From: Rotaria sordida
Taxonomy: Eukaryota > Rotifera > Eurotatoria > Philodinida > Philodinidae
Length of the DNA: 64,000 bases
Direction: 5' to 3'
Assembly: GCA_905250125.1 (NCBI GenBank)
Contig: CAJNOL010000026.1
Span: forward strand, 250,666-314,665
The notes beneath the pieces were generated by a model. It had not been told where the DNA came from, did not search any database, and saw only the letters and a list, made by a program, of their open reading frames with translations. The position numbers and the translations under genes are program-made. Shown piece by piece: positions 10,192 to 23,087 of the stretch; within the stretch, counting starts at the first letter, position 1, and every line of letters starts with the position of its first letter.

Positions 10192-12742
10192 TCATTGATT
10201 GTTTTGTGTCTTCTTTTTTGAACCACCTTTCCCACGATGTTTCTTTCGATGTTTTTTAACAGCCTAAGAAAAAAAAAAACATTTTATTTTGTATTTGAAT
10301 AATTTTATTTTTATCATATTTACATCATATTTTTCTAGAAGTTGTTCAATTTCTTCTGGATGTGTTGCATTTTTCTTCTTATGACTTAATTCACCTAAAT
10401 CTTTCTGTAATTCTCGTAAGGTCTAATAGAAACAAAACAAAACAAAAAAAAGAATTGATCAAAAAAATAAATATATATTCTATATGTAAGTCATCTCACG
10501 CAAAATATGACATACTCACTAGAGATCCGCGCGACAATCTCGCACCTCTTTCATGTTTTGCTTTATGAACACATTTCGCCAAGAAAAATCCGTTCCTTCA
10601 GTGATCTTTTAGGAAATTCTAAACCATGAAATGGTGAAGAGCGGGCTCCATGAAAGTTTGCTTAAAATTGTAGCGGTGTGCGCTGGAGCACGAGATGGGG
10701 CAAGATTGTCTCGTGGATTTCCAATACTCACCTTTCATTTGATTTCGATTCTTTACAAGAGTTATTTTTTCTGAATAAACTCCTTTAGCACAGATATATG
10801 TGAAAATGCTGGCTCTTTCAGCGGAGCATTAGTTAAAAAAAAAAGTAATTAGCGAATATCTCTCTAATCATAAGAGACAAAAATCCGAACACTTCAGGAT
10901 GGACTTTATACCACGAACCATATCTATAATGAAATTTTCAACAAGATCGAACTTCAAAAAGCTTCCTCTTACAAACCGATTTTCTCGAGATTCTGAAGGA
11001 GGATTAACACTGTTTGGAATTGGTTTTGAAATTCTCGTTCAGTTATAAGAGCATTTTTTCTTTTGTATATTCGTACTCTGTCATGTTACTAACGAAAAGT
11101 AAATCGTTTTTTTGGAAAACTCTAGATATGCTCAAAAAAAACTTTCAATAGAGACTATGTAACCTCAAGAGTTATCTACAGAATATAATATTTAGTTTTG
11201 AAAAATGCTATCTCTATTCGGAGTTTTTATTTTAGACTAAAATGCATGAAATGAAAATTGATATCCTTTTTAAAGTTAGTTTTTATACTGCTAACTCCTC
11301 TAAACAAAGGTCTCTAACACTGTTTTTTTCATGGTTAACTTAACATACATATAATATATAAAAATTAGCTCTGGGAAAGTTCATTATCCCGAGATGCACA
11401 TGTTTTAATTTCGCAAAGTTATACCACTAACGAATGATTTTACCCATATATACATATATACGTACGTTTATATCCACTTCACAAGATAATCGATTTGATT
11501 CAAATACTTCAGGTAATCGTTCATCAGATAATGGATATATACCACGTGAAAGTGCATCAAATCTAAAACCATCTATCTAATAAATATTCTTATTTATTTA
11601 AATAATTTTACTTTCGAGCTAATTCATATATTTGTTTACGATTTCGTTGTTTACAACTATCGACTTTTGCTATTTTAATTAATTTTTCTGAAAGAAGTTT
11701 ATAATCAAACTAAAATAGAAAATAATAAATTTTACATATATATAAATAAAAATAAAATATACTTGTAAAACAGTATCATATTGTTGTTCATTTTCATTAT
11801 TTATTTCCATTTCTTCTTCAATAGCTTGTCGACCAAATGGTTGTATTGTTTCCATTTCTTGTTCAGCATCTGGATCAATACCAACATCCGAATATTGAAT
11901 TATTGGTAAGAAAAGATTTTTATAAACATGTTTAATAAGTACTTCACTAGAAATTTCAAATGAATATTGAAAAAACAAATCTTAATTATTTACTTTTCAG
12001 ATGTTTTAATAATATTAAAAAATGGTGATAATAAAAGTATTAATTTTTTTGGTTTTAATTCTATACCACCTATTTGAGCAAGTTCTTCTAAATAAATATC
12101 AGTTATATGTAATTTTAAACCATCACAAGATCGATTGCCATTAGCACTAAGTACATTTTGACGAAGCATTTTTGTAAATTTTAATATATCAGCTTTAAAC
12201 CATTTAAGATTTTTAAGAAAAACACATGATTCACGTAGAAAATAACGTACAAACTATTTTAATAAAATCATATTAAATATTAATGAACAACAAAAATAAT
12301 TTTACTGTCATAAATTTGCTCAAACGCCATCGATCAATACCCCACCATTCACGAGCAAATGTAGCAAAACCAGCATCGATATATAAACGTGCTTGATCAT
12401 TATCACGAAATTCATGAATCCAAGATGATATTTGTGTAGCTAATTGATCCTTTATATTAAACATAGAAAAAGAAAAATCTATGAATATGAAAATTTTACC
12501 TGTAAAATAGGTTTATCAGCCATCCACATATTATAATAAAGACCTTTCCAAATTTTAATTAAATCATCATATGTAAAAAAACTTGTTGGATTTAATGTTC
12601 GAGCATTTATCCATGATTTAAGTCGTTCAATAGCTTTTGTTCGTTGAGCTTTACTTGAATCGACTAATTTATGAACAAGAATACGTTCCGGTTCAAGTTC
12701 TGTTAATTCTTGTTCATGATCATCGTTTGATTTGCGTGGCAT
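10192..12742 (-). CDS. RRP1: Ribosomal RNA processing protein 1 (RRP1/Nop52 family)
   Basis: Eight exons on the minus strand join in frame to 398 codons: 12742-12500, 12449-12306, 12253-11994, 11946-11763, 11709-11612, 11562-11466, 10422-10324 and 10263-10192. Most introns are about 50 bp, but intron 6 (11465-10423) is 1.04 kb and holds a dispersed repeat. The N-terminal Nop52 domain is clear: FFTYDDLIKIWKGLYYNMWM in exon 1, REWWGIDRWRLSKF in exon 2, and HITDIYLEELAQIGG in exon 3. The C-terminal tail is lysine- and histidine-rich (VKKHRKKHRGKGGSKKK), fitting nucleolar location. RRP1 acts in the nucleolus in maturing large-subunit rRNA. The ATG at 12742 opens the conserved domain within about 20 residues. 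It diverges from the SH2 adaptor gene across about 1.1 kb. Confidence 0.88.
10523..11455. mobile_element. Dispersed repeat in RRP1 intron 6, copy 1
   Basis: The segment 10729-11455 is closely similar along its length to 32875-33565 in an RLP24 intron. Shared stretches include CATAAGAGACAAAAATC, AATTTTCAKCAAGATCG and a common end near AATGATTTTACYCATA. Just left of it, 10523-10722 has inverted ends (CGACAATCTCGC against GCAAGATTGTCTCG). Both copies lie in the plus direction although the host genes face opposite ways. No coding capacity is seen; it is probably a non-autonomous element. Confidence 0.7.
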
Positions 12743-13881
12743 TATTGAGCAAATTACATTAACAAAAAATCTAATAAAAAAAAAACAACAATATAACAAT
12801 TCAAATATGATTGGCTACTGTGTCTAACGAATAGTCTTTTTCATATTTTTTTTTTGCGTTCTTTATTCTTGTTTATTATTGAACATGTTAGACTAGTATT
12901 ATATGAACTCCTCTTCATTGAACATATTATTGATACAATCTGATCTAGTTTTAGATCATGCCATTAGTTTCTTTATTTGATCGATCTTTACCAACTTCAT
13001 CTTCATTTAAACACTCAACTAATATTCATACAGTACAGGTAAATGTGCATAGGAAAACTAAAATACTTTATTCAATATTTGTGTCTTTTTTTTGCTCTTA
13101 TTGCATTTTAATCTTATTTGTTGCTTGAAAATGTCTTGTTAAAGATCGACTTTTTTTTTGTAATCGGATCATTTCATCTGTTACTTGATGTGTCCTTCTG
13201 ACGTAAACCATTAATAATATAAAGAGTAATCGACACCACTAGTCGTCTATATGTTAGTCTCATGAATGTGCAAATGAGACATAGAAAGTGAAGGTCGTAT
13301 TCATCATCTTTCATAGATTTTTCATTAAGAATGAGAATTTTTCTATTTCGGACAACACTTTTGTCCTTCGAACCAAATGTCTATCTTGATAAGAAACAGC
13401 ATATATATACATATTCAGAAAGAGAGAGACATACGGAACTAATGGTTATTATTTCTGTCTAAGTTTATATTCACTTTGATGAGATCCAACACTATTACCT
13501 ATACAAATCATTTTCTTTTCACGTAAACATTGATCCTAATTATCACACACGTTTTATCTCAGTAGTTCATCTTTGCTTTCGTCTGTGTATATAGACAGAT
13601 CTTCAGTCATTTGTCGAGGTCAGTCAAACCTATCATCATTATTATTGTCAACTTTCCAGGCAGATATTTTTAGTAATTATTCAAGAGATATATACATTGT
13701 ATGCATATGTATATATACACACATACGAGAGACATTGAACAAACTGTGAGCAGTAGATGAAACAATAAATAAATATCTATTCGTGCGTATGCTTATATCA
13801 AAGCTGTGATATAATCGACTATGATTATGCGTGATTCGACTAACAATAATACTATTGCCATTAACTATCGTTGTAACATTA
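12743..13881. promoter_or_regulatory. Divergent intergenic region between RRP1 and the SH2 adaptor
   Basis: The two flanking genes are transcribed away from this 1.1-kb stretch, so it must hold both promoters. I see no distinct core element beyond T-rich tracts and a TATATATACATA-type run near 13402. No gene is supported in it. The short frames at 13677-14099 overlap the first adaptor exons on the wrong strand. Confidence 0.4.
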
Positions 13882-15835
13882 ATGATTGAATGCGCGAGCG
13901 GATCGAATACAATGTTGGCTTGTTTTTTTGATTGCACGGGAGAACACAAGCGAACATTGGTAAATGCATTTTTCTTCTCTCTTTTATATTTCCCGATTGG
14001 ATTTGTTTCTTTTATTTTTTTTTGAGATGAATAGTTGGCCTTTTTTTTTGTATTATAGCCATGCATTCTTTCTGATCCAAATGTCAACGGTGGTGCCAAG
14101 GAGAATGGCTGTGAGCCGTCCTTTGCTAAGCACCAACACCAACATCATCATCATCATCAACGTAAGTTAGTTATATCCAACCGAGAGTAATCATAACAAT
14201 ATATCGAGTGAAATCGAACACGAGAGGTGGATAAAAAAAAACCGAAACAAAGAGACAGCTGCAGCTGTTCGCAAATGTGTTCACATGTTTGATGTTTCCC
14301 GCTGTGTTCGAATATGGATATTCTCATCATTACCATATGAACAGAAAGAAATCAAAAAGAAAAAGTTGAGAAATTTTGTAATGATGATAACAAATTCTTT
14401 TCTTTTCTTCTCTTTTCATCAAGGTTTTTCTTTCAATTATATCCTATCAATTTAGATATGAAGAATGAATATTATAAAAGCTAGTATATATACATATTGG
14501 GTGGGTCAATGTTCTACGTGTTTGTATGTGTGTGTATTAAGACGATTGAACCCATTTAATATTGACAATATATATGTGCTATTAGAAGTTCGACGGTGTT
14601 TGTAGATTTGCCCTTTTGTTGCCTCTATAAGTATAATCATTTATTCTAATTTCACAATAGTTGTATATAGTAGACTACATAGTACCATACCAATCAGTCT
14701 CTTTGATTAGATGTCATCGATCGCTTTAATCACTGACTAAAGAAATAGAGAATGTAAAATAAAGAACATTTATATATATATACATATATATATATATTGA
14801 AAACACACAAAAGAAAAAGAGACTACTCATGGCATGCTATGAGAAGCTCAGTGAGCGAGGTAACGAGAAGAAGGGTAATTGAAGAGAACGTGTTGTATGG
14901 CTTTAGAGACGTGCGAGAGTTAAAGAAAGAATTAGTCGGCTATTTGCCATCATTCTTTTTCTTTCTGCGGATCAACAATTGAATCAATCGTCGCTAGTCC
15001 ATTCGCACAATTGCGTATGTAAGAAAAAAAAGCTGAGAACATGATTGTCTCACAAACAACCACAACAAACTCATCCCTATAAAATGCGACAGACGAAACG
15101 AGAAATAATCAGCATACAGAATTAGTTTAACCATTGTGGTAGTTCTTGACCTTATTCATCAAGCATTGTCTGTCTTTTTTCACTAGAGAGGAAAAAGATA
15201 GACAGATTGTATTCATTGAGAGACCATGCAGCAGCATCGGTCATATATATATATATATATATATGCATGCACATATATCTTTCTCCTCCTTTCGTTCTTT
15301 TTTTTTTCTTCGCCGTTGGATAATGAATGTCCAGGGCACATTGACTAGATGGAATTCATCGTTTGTTCTGCTCAGCTGAGTTGCTTTCTCGTGCAGCTGT
15401 TCACCTATTCATTTGACAGGCACGCGTATACATGTATGTTTATAGTGTAGAAAGAGGTGTATGCCCTCCCGTCATAACCACTCGACCTGTCATGTATGAC
15501 TTCATATTTGGAGCTACATACATATTTATCCAAGTGCCTCTTTAGATGCAATTGATCGTACATTGACCGATTTTTCAAATAATAATAATAATCACAACAA
15601 TAACAATAACAGTTTTTCAATGAGTGCAGTAACAGCAGCATGCTCACCATTTCAACCACATGTTGTATCCGAAGAATCTTATTGTTCACCATGGGATTTA
15701 AAAACGCAAGAAGAAAAATTCAAATTACTCAGTGAACAACGATCAATATCATCATCAAATACTATTACAGCATTAACTGATGCTTTACTTCATCCATCGA
15801 ATACGAACAATCGTTCAACATCATTTTCTTCTTCC

Positions 15836-15871
<36 letters not shown>

Positions 15872-17405
15872 CCATTTCATCGTACTCGTTCAGCACGTAC
15901 AACATCATCAACAAAAAAATCCCTTACACTTCGTGAACCTTCACCACCTTTACTTCCGCCATTACCACCTGGTGGTTTAATACCACCACCAACAACAGCT
16001 AATGTCACATGTCAATGTGGTAGTAATAATAATACTCGAAATCGATCACTTAATAATAATAATAATAATAATAATTCAATGAATGAATGTCTTGATCCAT
16101 CATTAAAAAAAATTTCCTATTGTCTTAATGCACATGCTATTCGTTCGGGTACAGATACCTCACGTAGTTTTGTCTTTGCATCTTCGTCACCATCTAATGA
16201 ACGTTCACAACGAGTTAATACAGCACCAGCTAAAGTTGATTTATCACATGTAATTGAAAATCGACAAGAATTAACAAATATAACAACACAAAATAGTACA
16301 ATATGTTCATCATCATCCTCAACTGAATCACCATTGATAACAGACGATACGAAACCAATGTCATTTGAAGTAGGTTCTCTTCTGATAAGAAATTATATAT
16401 TTACAAAAGTCATAATATTTTTTTATCGTTCTCTATAGGCTGCTTTACAACGATTTAAACGTTTAAGTTCATCAACACGAAATAATAATACAAATGTTTC
16501 TGCATCTTCTTTATCTAAAACACAAATTATAACTAATCAAGAATCACCCATAGCTTATGAACGACCATGGGATACATTACAAACATCTCTTATCAATAGT
16601 CTTTCATCTCCACCATCATCAGCAAATAGTCGTAATGGAGGAGGTTCATTACAAAAGATGTCTAGTACAGAAGAAACAAAACAACATTGTTCGCCACCAT
16701 TTCCTATGGTTTCTCCTACAATTACTACTTGTCAACATAACAGATGTTCACCAGATGATAAACACAATATTAGTAATACAAATATAGGCGGTTAGAAAAT
16801 AATAGACAATAGGTTTTATTTAATTAAAAACATTTCTTTTTTTTTTTTGTTTAAATAGAAATCAATAAGATAAACAATCGTAACCTTGTTCCATTAACAT
16901 CGGATATTGATACTACAATTCCAATTGATCGTTATTTGTAAGTATCTATCTCAAATTTCACTAAAAGCTTATATATATGTATTTATTCAGTTGGTATCAT
17001 TATGCAATGTCACGACGAACAGCTGAAAATATTTTACAAACTCGTCCACCTGGTAGTTTTCTTGTACGTCAAAGTGAAAGTGGAAATCAAAATGATTATT
17101 CACTTTCAATCAGGTAAAATGAAAAAAAAAATTTTTTTTCAAATTATTGTTTTTCTGTTTTGAATAGAACGGGAAAAAGTTGTATGCATATGCGTATATG
17201 TTATTCAGCAGGTGTTTATATTCTTGGAGAATGTTCGAGACCATTTTCAAGTGTATCACGTATGATTGAATATTTTAGTCAAACATCTGTACCTATACGT
17301 GGTGCAGCACCTATCAAATTAGGTACACCTGTATTTCGATGTGAAACATTAACATCATCACCTAATAATTATCATTGTAATGAAGAAAATGATGAACTTC
17401 TGTAA
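13882..17405 (+). CDS. SH2-domain adaptor protein, SHB/SHD/SHE/SHF-like
   Basis: Seven exons join in frame to about 598 codons: 13882-13959, 14059-14161, 15546-16369, 16439-16790, 16859-16937, 16991-17113 and 17168-17405. The C-terminal SH2 domain (about residues 479-580) starts at WYHYAMSRRTAENIL, has the phosphotyrosine-binding arginine in GSFLVRQSES, then DYSLSIR and HMRI, and ends with IEYFSQTSVPIRGAAPIKL. The -PI(R/K)GA- ending resembles the SHB group of adaptors acting downstream of tyrosine kinases. The middle 350 residues are low complexity, with poly-Asn runs encoded by (AAT)n near 15835-15872 and a proline block (PPLLPPLPPGGLIPPP). The start is the least certain part: 13882 is the first ATG of the first exon, but 13912 or an unseen upstream exon is possible. 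Introns 3-6 are tiny; intron 2 is 1.38 kb. Confidence 0.78.
15243..15264. repeat. (TA)n microsatellite in adaptor intron 2
   Basis: An uninterrupted TA dinucleotide run of about 20 bp, followed by GCATGCACATATAT. Intron 2 of the adaptor gene (14162-15545) otherwise shows no recognisable element. Confidence 0.85.
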
Positions 17406-17873
17406 TTTATTTACATTTGACTTTGTATATATATATAGAAAAATCATTTATTATTCTTTGGCACATGACAACAAATCTTCAAGTTCTCTTTTCTTTTTCT
17501 TTTTTGATACAAGCAGATAGTTTGTTTCTTTTTGTTTCTGTTATACAACATTTATGTTGAAATATCTGGTGATTTTTTTTTGTTCTTTTGATCTTCGACT
17601 TTCGTGCATTAGCCAATGACTAATTCAGAAATAAATAATATTATTATTTGATTAAATAAAAATACACATCTTTTTTCTTTTATATAATATAAAAAAATTA
17701 AACAATGAATAATTTTTTTTTTGTATGTAAAACTATATCGATAGCTAACGACACATTTCCTGTAAACCTCTTTCTGTTGCTTAGACAATAACAATTATTT
17801 TTACATTGACGATGGTAACCGCAATCTTTTTTCAATTGTCGGTCTTGTTCGTTTTAACAAATATAACGAAACA
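17406..17873. other. Gap between SH2 adaptor and Flattop
   Basis: 468 bp of T-rich non-coding DNA. It must hold the adaptor 3' end and the start of the Flattop transcript. No gene is seen; frames here are short and T/A-driven. Confidence 0.5.
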
Positions 17874-18537
17874 ATGTCACGAAACTACAGTGCTTCGCAA
17901 TATGAGAAAACATTTGTGCCAAAACGTTTACAAATGTATCAAATACCAAAAGATCCACAACCAGGCGTGGTTAGTAATCTAGACAAAAGAAAAATTTATA
18001 CTTTGCATGTTATAAAATTAATCAGAAAAATTACTTTATTTAATCCGAATCTTTTAATAGGATTAATAAAAAACGATAACTTAATCAATTTTACATAAAA
18101 ATCTAAAAGAAAAAGGTTTTAATATTGAAATGCATCATATTCTTGATTTAATTAAATATAAAATCTAAATATTCTGTTTATTTTAGCATCCAAAAGCATC
18201 GATGTCATTAAATGCTAGTAGTTTTGTGGCTGATAATCGTGGTCGTCTTTTACCGGGTATTGCAAGATCAAAACGATCACCATTTGGTGAATTCATTGGA
18301 ACTTGGGATTTACCTAAAAGAATTCCTGGACCATATCATGTTCATCCAATGGGACGAACAGACAAAAATTTTAATGCACTTTGTTCACAACGTGATCAAA
18401 CAATTCGAGAAATGGAACAAGCACGTATCTATGCAGTATGTCTTAATAAATTCTATATAATTCGATATGCATCTATGAATCTATGATTTGTTTTTTTATT
18501 GTAGAAAGAAGAATCGTCTGCTCATCGAACATCATAA
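17874..18537 (+). CDS. CFAP126: Flattop homologue (CFAP126), ciliary basal-body/axoneme protein
   Basis: Three exons (17874-17969, 18187-18435, 18505-18537) give 125 codons. The N-terminus MSRNYSASQYEKTFVPKRLQ matches the Flattop signature (NYSAxQYExxFxPKRLQ). Exon 2 holds DNRGRLLPGIARSKRSPFGEF and GTWDLPKRIPGPYHVHPMGR, the second conserved block. Flattop is a microtubule inner protein and planar-polarity factor of motile cilia in vertebrates; the same place is inferred here. The protein is shorter than vertebrate Flattop and lacks its long variable tail. The stop lies 90 bp from the stop of the p25-alpha gene on the other strand, so the 3' ends nearly touch. The neighbour is also a predicted tubulin-binding protein. 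Confidence 0.85.
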
Positions 18538-18627
18538 AATAAAGAAAATGGAATTTATCAATATTCAAAAGACTTTTATTTTTTCACTTAGTTCAATTCC
18601 TTTCTTTTGTTTGTTTTTTTGTCTATT

Positions 18628-21600
18628 TTAAATGGTTTGACTTGTCCGAATTTTTGTACGATCCATATGTTCATTAAATTCAGCTGTTTTTTGTAATGGA
18701 CTACGTGGTCCAGCAAAAATCATTTGAACGAGATTATCAGCTCGAATATGTTTATGTGCAGCAATTGTTTGAATTAATACAAGAAAACCATCAAAATCAA
18801 TATCACGTGTACCTTGTGGATAAACACCATTTAATGTAAAATCTCCTAATATTGAAATAAAATCTTTATCAAGTTCATTTATTGTATATTTATCATCAAA
18901 TATTCGACATTCACGCATCCAATTGCTTAATACAGAATTTGTTAAACGTGCTTCTAAATGTGAACTTTGACGACGATATGCAAATGTAGCAAATTCTTTA
19001 TAAAGTGAACGTAAACGTTTACGTTCATCATCTGTTAAATGTAATTTACGACTTTCTTCAACAACATCACGCATAATATTAACAGCAACCAGAACCTTTT
19101 GTTTTTGATTTATTGAAAGAAAAAATAAAATTTTCTTTTACATAATAGAAAAATGAAATGCATATACCTTTTTAGAATCCCATGGACGACTTGTTTGTTT
19201 ACCTGTTCCGACTTCTAATGAAGTACGTTCAGTTTCAACTCGCCATCTTTGAAATGAAAATTCATCAGCTGTAAGCATTTTTTTAACAAATTCATTTAAT
19301 GATAAATGAATTTGCTTTGCTAATATTCGAATACAATCTATAAAACCATTCCATTCAAAAGTATCTGTACCTAATTTATATATATTAGCATTTATATTTC
19401 GAGCTAAAATGCTATGTAGTACACCTTCTATAAAAAAAAAAGAGAATAGAAATACATTGTATACAGAATAAAGAAAAGTTAAACTACAAATACCAATTAT
19501 ATTCACTGAATATGTGTCAGAAATGGCATGTGATGCACGAAGCCATTGAATAAATACATTTTGCCTAATCAATCCATGTTCAAATTGTTCGGAAGCTAAT
19601 TTAAATGATTCAAACAATTTATTCATTAATTCATTCTAATAAGAAAAAGTGATACGTTAATCATTTAGTTCGAATAATTTTGCTTACATCAAGTTCATCA
19701 CGTACAATCCATGGTTCAAATATATGTGATATTTTAATTTTTGGTGATTCTTTTGATAATACTTTTATTGTTGATGATGCTCTTGGTTGTTGTTTTTCGT
19801 CGAACTGAGGAGAAAGCAGAATACTTTGTTGCATTGATTTATTCATATCGATACTTCGATCTTGTTTATTCGTACTCGATATATTGATTTTTTTGCTACG
19901 ATGTGTTAAAGATTTTAATTTTTTCTTTTTCTTTTTCATTGATTTAACTGTTAATTGAGTTTTCTTTGGACCATTTGTAACTGATTTTGTTTTCTTCTTC
20001 TTCTTCTTCTTCTTCTTTTTCCTCATGATTCGTCGATCGTTGATCTTCATTTGCATCTAATTAGTAATGTTAAGGAATGTTTATAGTAAATTGTTTATAT
20101 ATAATTATATCTCTAACTGTTAATCAATTATATGTTGGTTCAAATTAACTTTATATAAGCAAAAGTTACGGAGAACTGCTATCTCCTTCGTCAGTTTATT
20201 TACTTATACATTAAGATAAAATTTTATATCTTTTTTAATAGGTGATCGGAAAGGTTTTAGACAATATATTTGTTCACTTTTGATCCGTTAGAAAATCTTT
20301 CCTATGAGTTAAGATCAGAATTTTGTGCTCTTTTAAAATATGTGCTTAGAAATTTTAGCTCAATTTTTGTTCGACAGTAGTGAAATAATCTTTGAAAAGC
20401 CCAAAAAATTAGTTTGGACGGAAAATTTTTGTATTTTCACTATTGTGATTCGAAACTACAAGTTGAGATCTTTATTTATATATTAGCTTATAGATCAGAA
20501 GCTATCCTATAAAATACGCTATGTGAAGACTTTTTAACTTTCGAGAAGGCACTTCAATTTTCGTTTTTTCTAAACATTCATTTTTGAAAAATCGACAATC
20601 GTTTGATGTTGAAAGGAGCTCTTGAAAACATGATTGAGTAAAAGTTACATCTTAGTTCAATATCACATTTTGTAGAGAGGTGTCAGCTCTACAAAACGAC
20701 CGATTTAGACAATGTTTCGCACATTCAAAAATACAAATTTGTATATTTTTCGTTTTCATTTTTCTAATGATGGAACGGAATGACAAGATGAAAATACTGG
20801 ACGATTACATCTACATGTTTTCATCTTCCATTTCACTATTAGAACAAAGAAAAATATATAGGTTTGGAAATAGTAAAAAATGTAAAATTTTATCCTGATG
20901 TAAAAGTAAATGAACTGACGAAGAAGACAGCAGTTCTCCGAAATGTTTTCTTATATTAAATTAATTTTTAACTTTATAATTTAATTTTAATCACCATATA
21001 ATTGATTAACAGGAAGAAAAATAAGTATTTATAAACAATTCATTTATATCTATAACTCCAAAACAAGAATCTACAGCAAAGATCTCTATAATAAATATCA
21101 TTGTGTTGTCGTGTGTATGAAAAGAAAAGATTACATTTTTCTTTAATTGAATTCATACGATCGCGATAAACTATTCTCTAATCTCAACAGGCATAGATTC
21201 CATATTAGAAGATTTACCCCCGATTCGATCCTGATAATATCAATGATAATGATTAATATTTATATTTAACATAAAAGAGAATAACTTGTATAATAGAAAG
21301 TAACAGAAGAAATACAAAAAGTTATCAGCATTTATAACATCTAACCACTTCATAAATATATAAAAAAAGAAATTGAATTGTTTGTGTTTTTACTTCTTTA
21401 TGAATTTCACTTTACGGCTCTGTCACATTGAATTGCTAATTGTAAGCCTTGATAATTAAGGACAAATGCATAGCTATGTGTAATTATGAATCGCATACTA
21501 CTTGTTGCTCGTTTTTCGTATTCAATATGTATATCTTAACATAGGCGCAGCACTAGCACTACAAATAGTAGTAATTGTTTCCCCTAATACATTTACCTTC

Positions 21601-22743
21601 ATATATATCTGACATGCGATTATTTAAGTAATACATTATCTACATTTTGATTACTTTTGAATTCTCTTCTACCACAATAAGCAATCTTCAAAGTTAACCG
21701 CTGGATCAAGACTCATGGCATGATTGTAAATCGGCTTTCGTCTTTCTAAGATTGACCATATAATACTTAATGACTTTGATAAAAAAAAATTGATGTTCGA
21801 TTAACTACCATTTAATAGGTGAAACGCAATGACTAATCTTCTGTGGTATTTTTTTCTTACTAATAAGAGTGAATTTGCATTCGACATTCATAGTTTGTTT
21901 TTGTTTTCTTTTTAACAAAATTTAAAATTTACAGTTTTAAATTTAAAATCAAAATGTCTGAAATAAACAACAAACTTATCTATTACTTCGAAATTAGAAA
22001 GGAGACCAACTAGCTGCTCACAATAGCAAATCGATTTTTCTTACATCATTATATTGATTAATAAGTGTATTCATTGATGGTAATAAACCTAAATGAATTT
22101 TATCTCGAATTTCTTTTAATTTAATAACATCATTATAAATTTGTGAACCAATAATTTTCTTTAAAATTTCATCTTTACTTTTATATAAATGATTTTTAAT
22201 TATATCAATTAATTGAACAAAACCACAAAAATCCAAAGCTTTACTTTTTCGTTCATAGATTTTCTTTTTTATCATTTGTTTACGTAAATTATTCCAATCA
22301 TTTATGAATATTAATGATGTATAATTATTATTAAATATTTCTGAATTTTCTAATAATTTTAACATATTTTCACGTGTTATTTGCTTTATTCCATTGATAT
22401 TTTCAGCATATTCATCAAATATTCGTAATAAACAACCAATAATATCATCTTGATCAAGAAACATATCATTAAAACTTATAAATGGTTTTTCAATTTGAAT
22501 TTCTTCAATAAGATCACGCATTATTTGACATGTTATTTCATAATCATGTTCATCTAATGTACTAGAATCCGATAAAATTGAACCAGTTTTTGGTGTTGTT
22601 ACTGAATCAATACTAGTCATAGCAGTACTACCAATTGAAAATAGATGATTAAAAAGTGTTATTGTTTTACGATATCCTGTACTTGTTGCACTAGCTGGAG
22701 TAGGATAAGAAGAAGATATTGTTCGAGTTTTGGTTAATAACAT
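18628..22743 (-). CDS. Protein with repeated p25-alpha (TPPP-like) domains
   Basis: Five exons join in frame to 645 codons: 22743-22045, 20056-19688, 19635-19494, 19427-19168 and 19095-18628. Three segments look like p25-alpha/TPPP domains, EF-hand-like folds found in tubulin polymerisation-promoting proteins: residues about 105-200 (clearest part ALDFCGFVQLIDIIKNHLYK), 357-460 (FEWNGFIDCIRILAKQIHLS) and 500-610 (DIDFDGFLVLIQTIAAHKHI, after LYKEFATFAYRRQSSHLEAR). Residues 234-300 are a lysine-rich linker with a run of ten lysines encoded by a CTT/AAG microsatellite. Known TPPPs have one domain and about 170-220 residues, so this architecture is unusual. Binding microtubules is inferred. Intron 1 (20057-22044, about 2 kb) contains an inverted-repeat element. 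Exon 1 could belong to a separate gene, but its donor and the exon 2 acceptor agree in phase. Confidence 0.7.
20169..20940. mobile_element. Non-autonomous element with about 62-bp terminal inverted repeats
   Basis: The left end CGGAGAACTGCTATCTCCTT is mirrored by the right end, whose reverse complement reads CGGAGAACTGCTGTCTTCTT. The match continues through CGTCAGTTYATTTACTTWTA to GATAAAATTTTA, about 62 bp in all. The interior (about 650 bp) has no convincing coding; the 72-codon frame at 20680 is rejected. It lies in intron 1 of the p25-alpha gene. A target-site duplication is not obvious. Confidence 0.8.
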
Positions 22744-23087
22744 ATTTTATTTATTGTATTAAAGAAATGATGCAAAAAAAATTAACAAAGAATAATTTTC
22801 GTTTTTCTTTAGTGATATATTTTTATTAATGTTTATAATATTTAAATAAATGAGTTTTAAATGATATTTCGTGATTCATTTTTCTAAATATGTGTTAAAT
22901 AGATCTATGATATATTTTTTTTGATGAGTTAAATTATCTGTTGATTGGATTGGAAGAATTTCATGTTTGCTGACTGATACGAAAAAATTTTAGGCGGTTT
23001 TTTTTTCATTTTTTATATTGAAGATAATTTAAGATTTGTTTTCTCACTCAGATATTTTTTAGATTTCCAGATTGAAAAAGTATGGTT

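Noticed and set aside
13677-14099. 140-codon minus-strand frame
   Set aside because: Antisense shadow of the first two SH2-adaptor exons and their intron.
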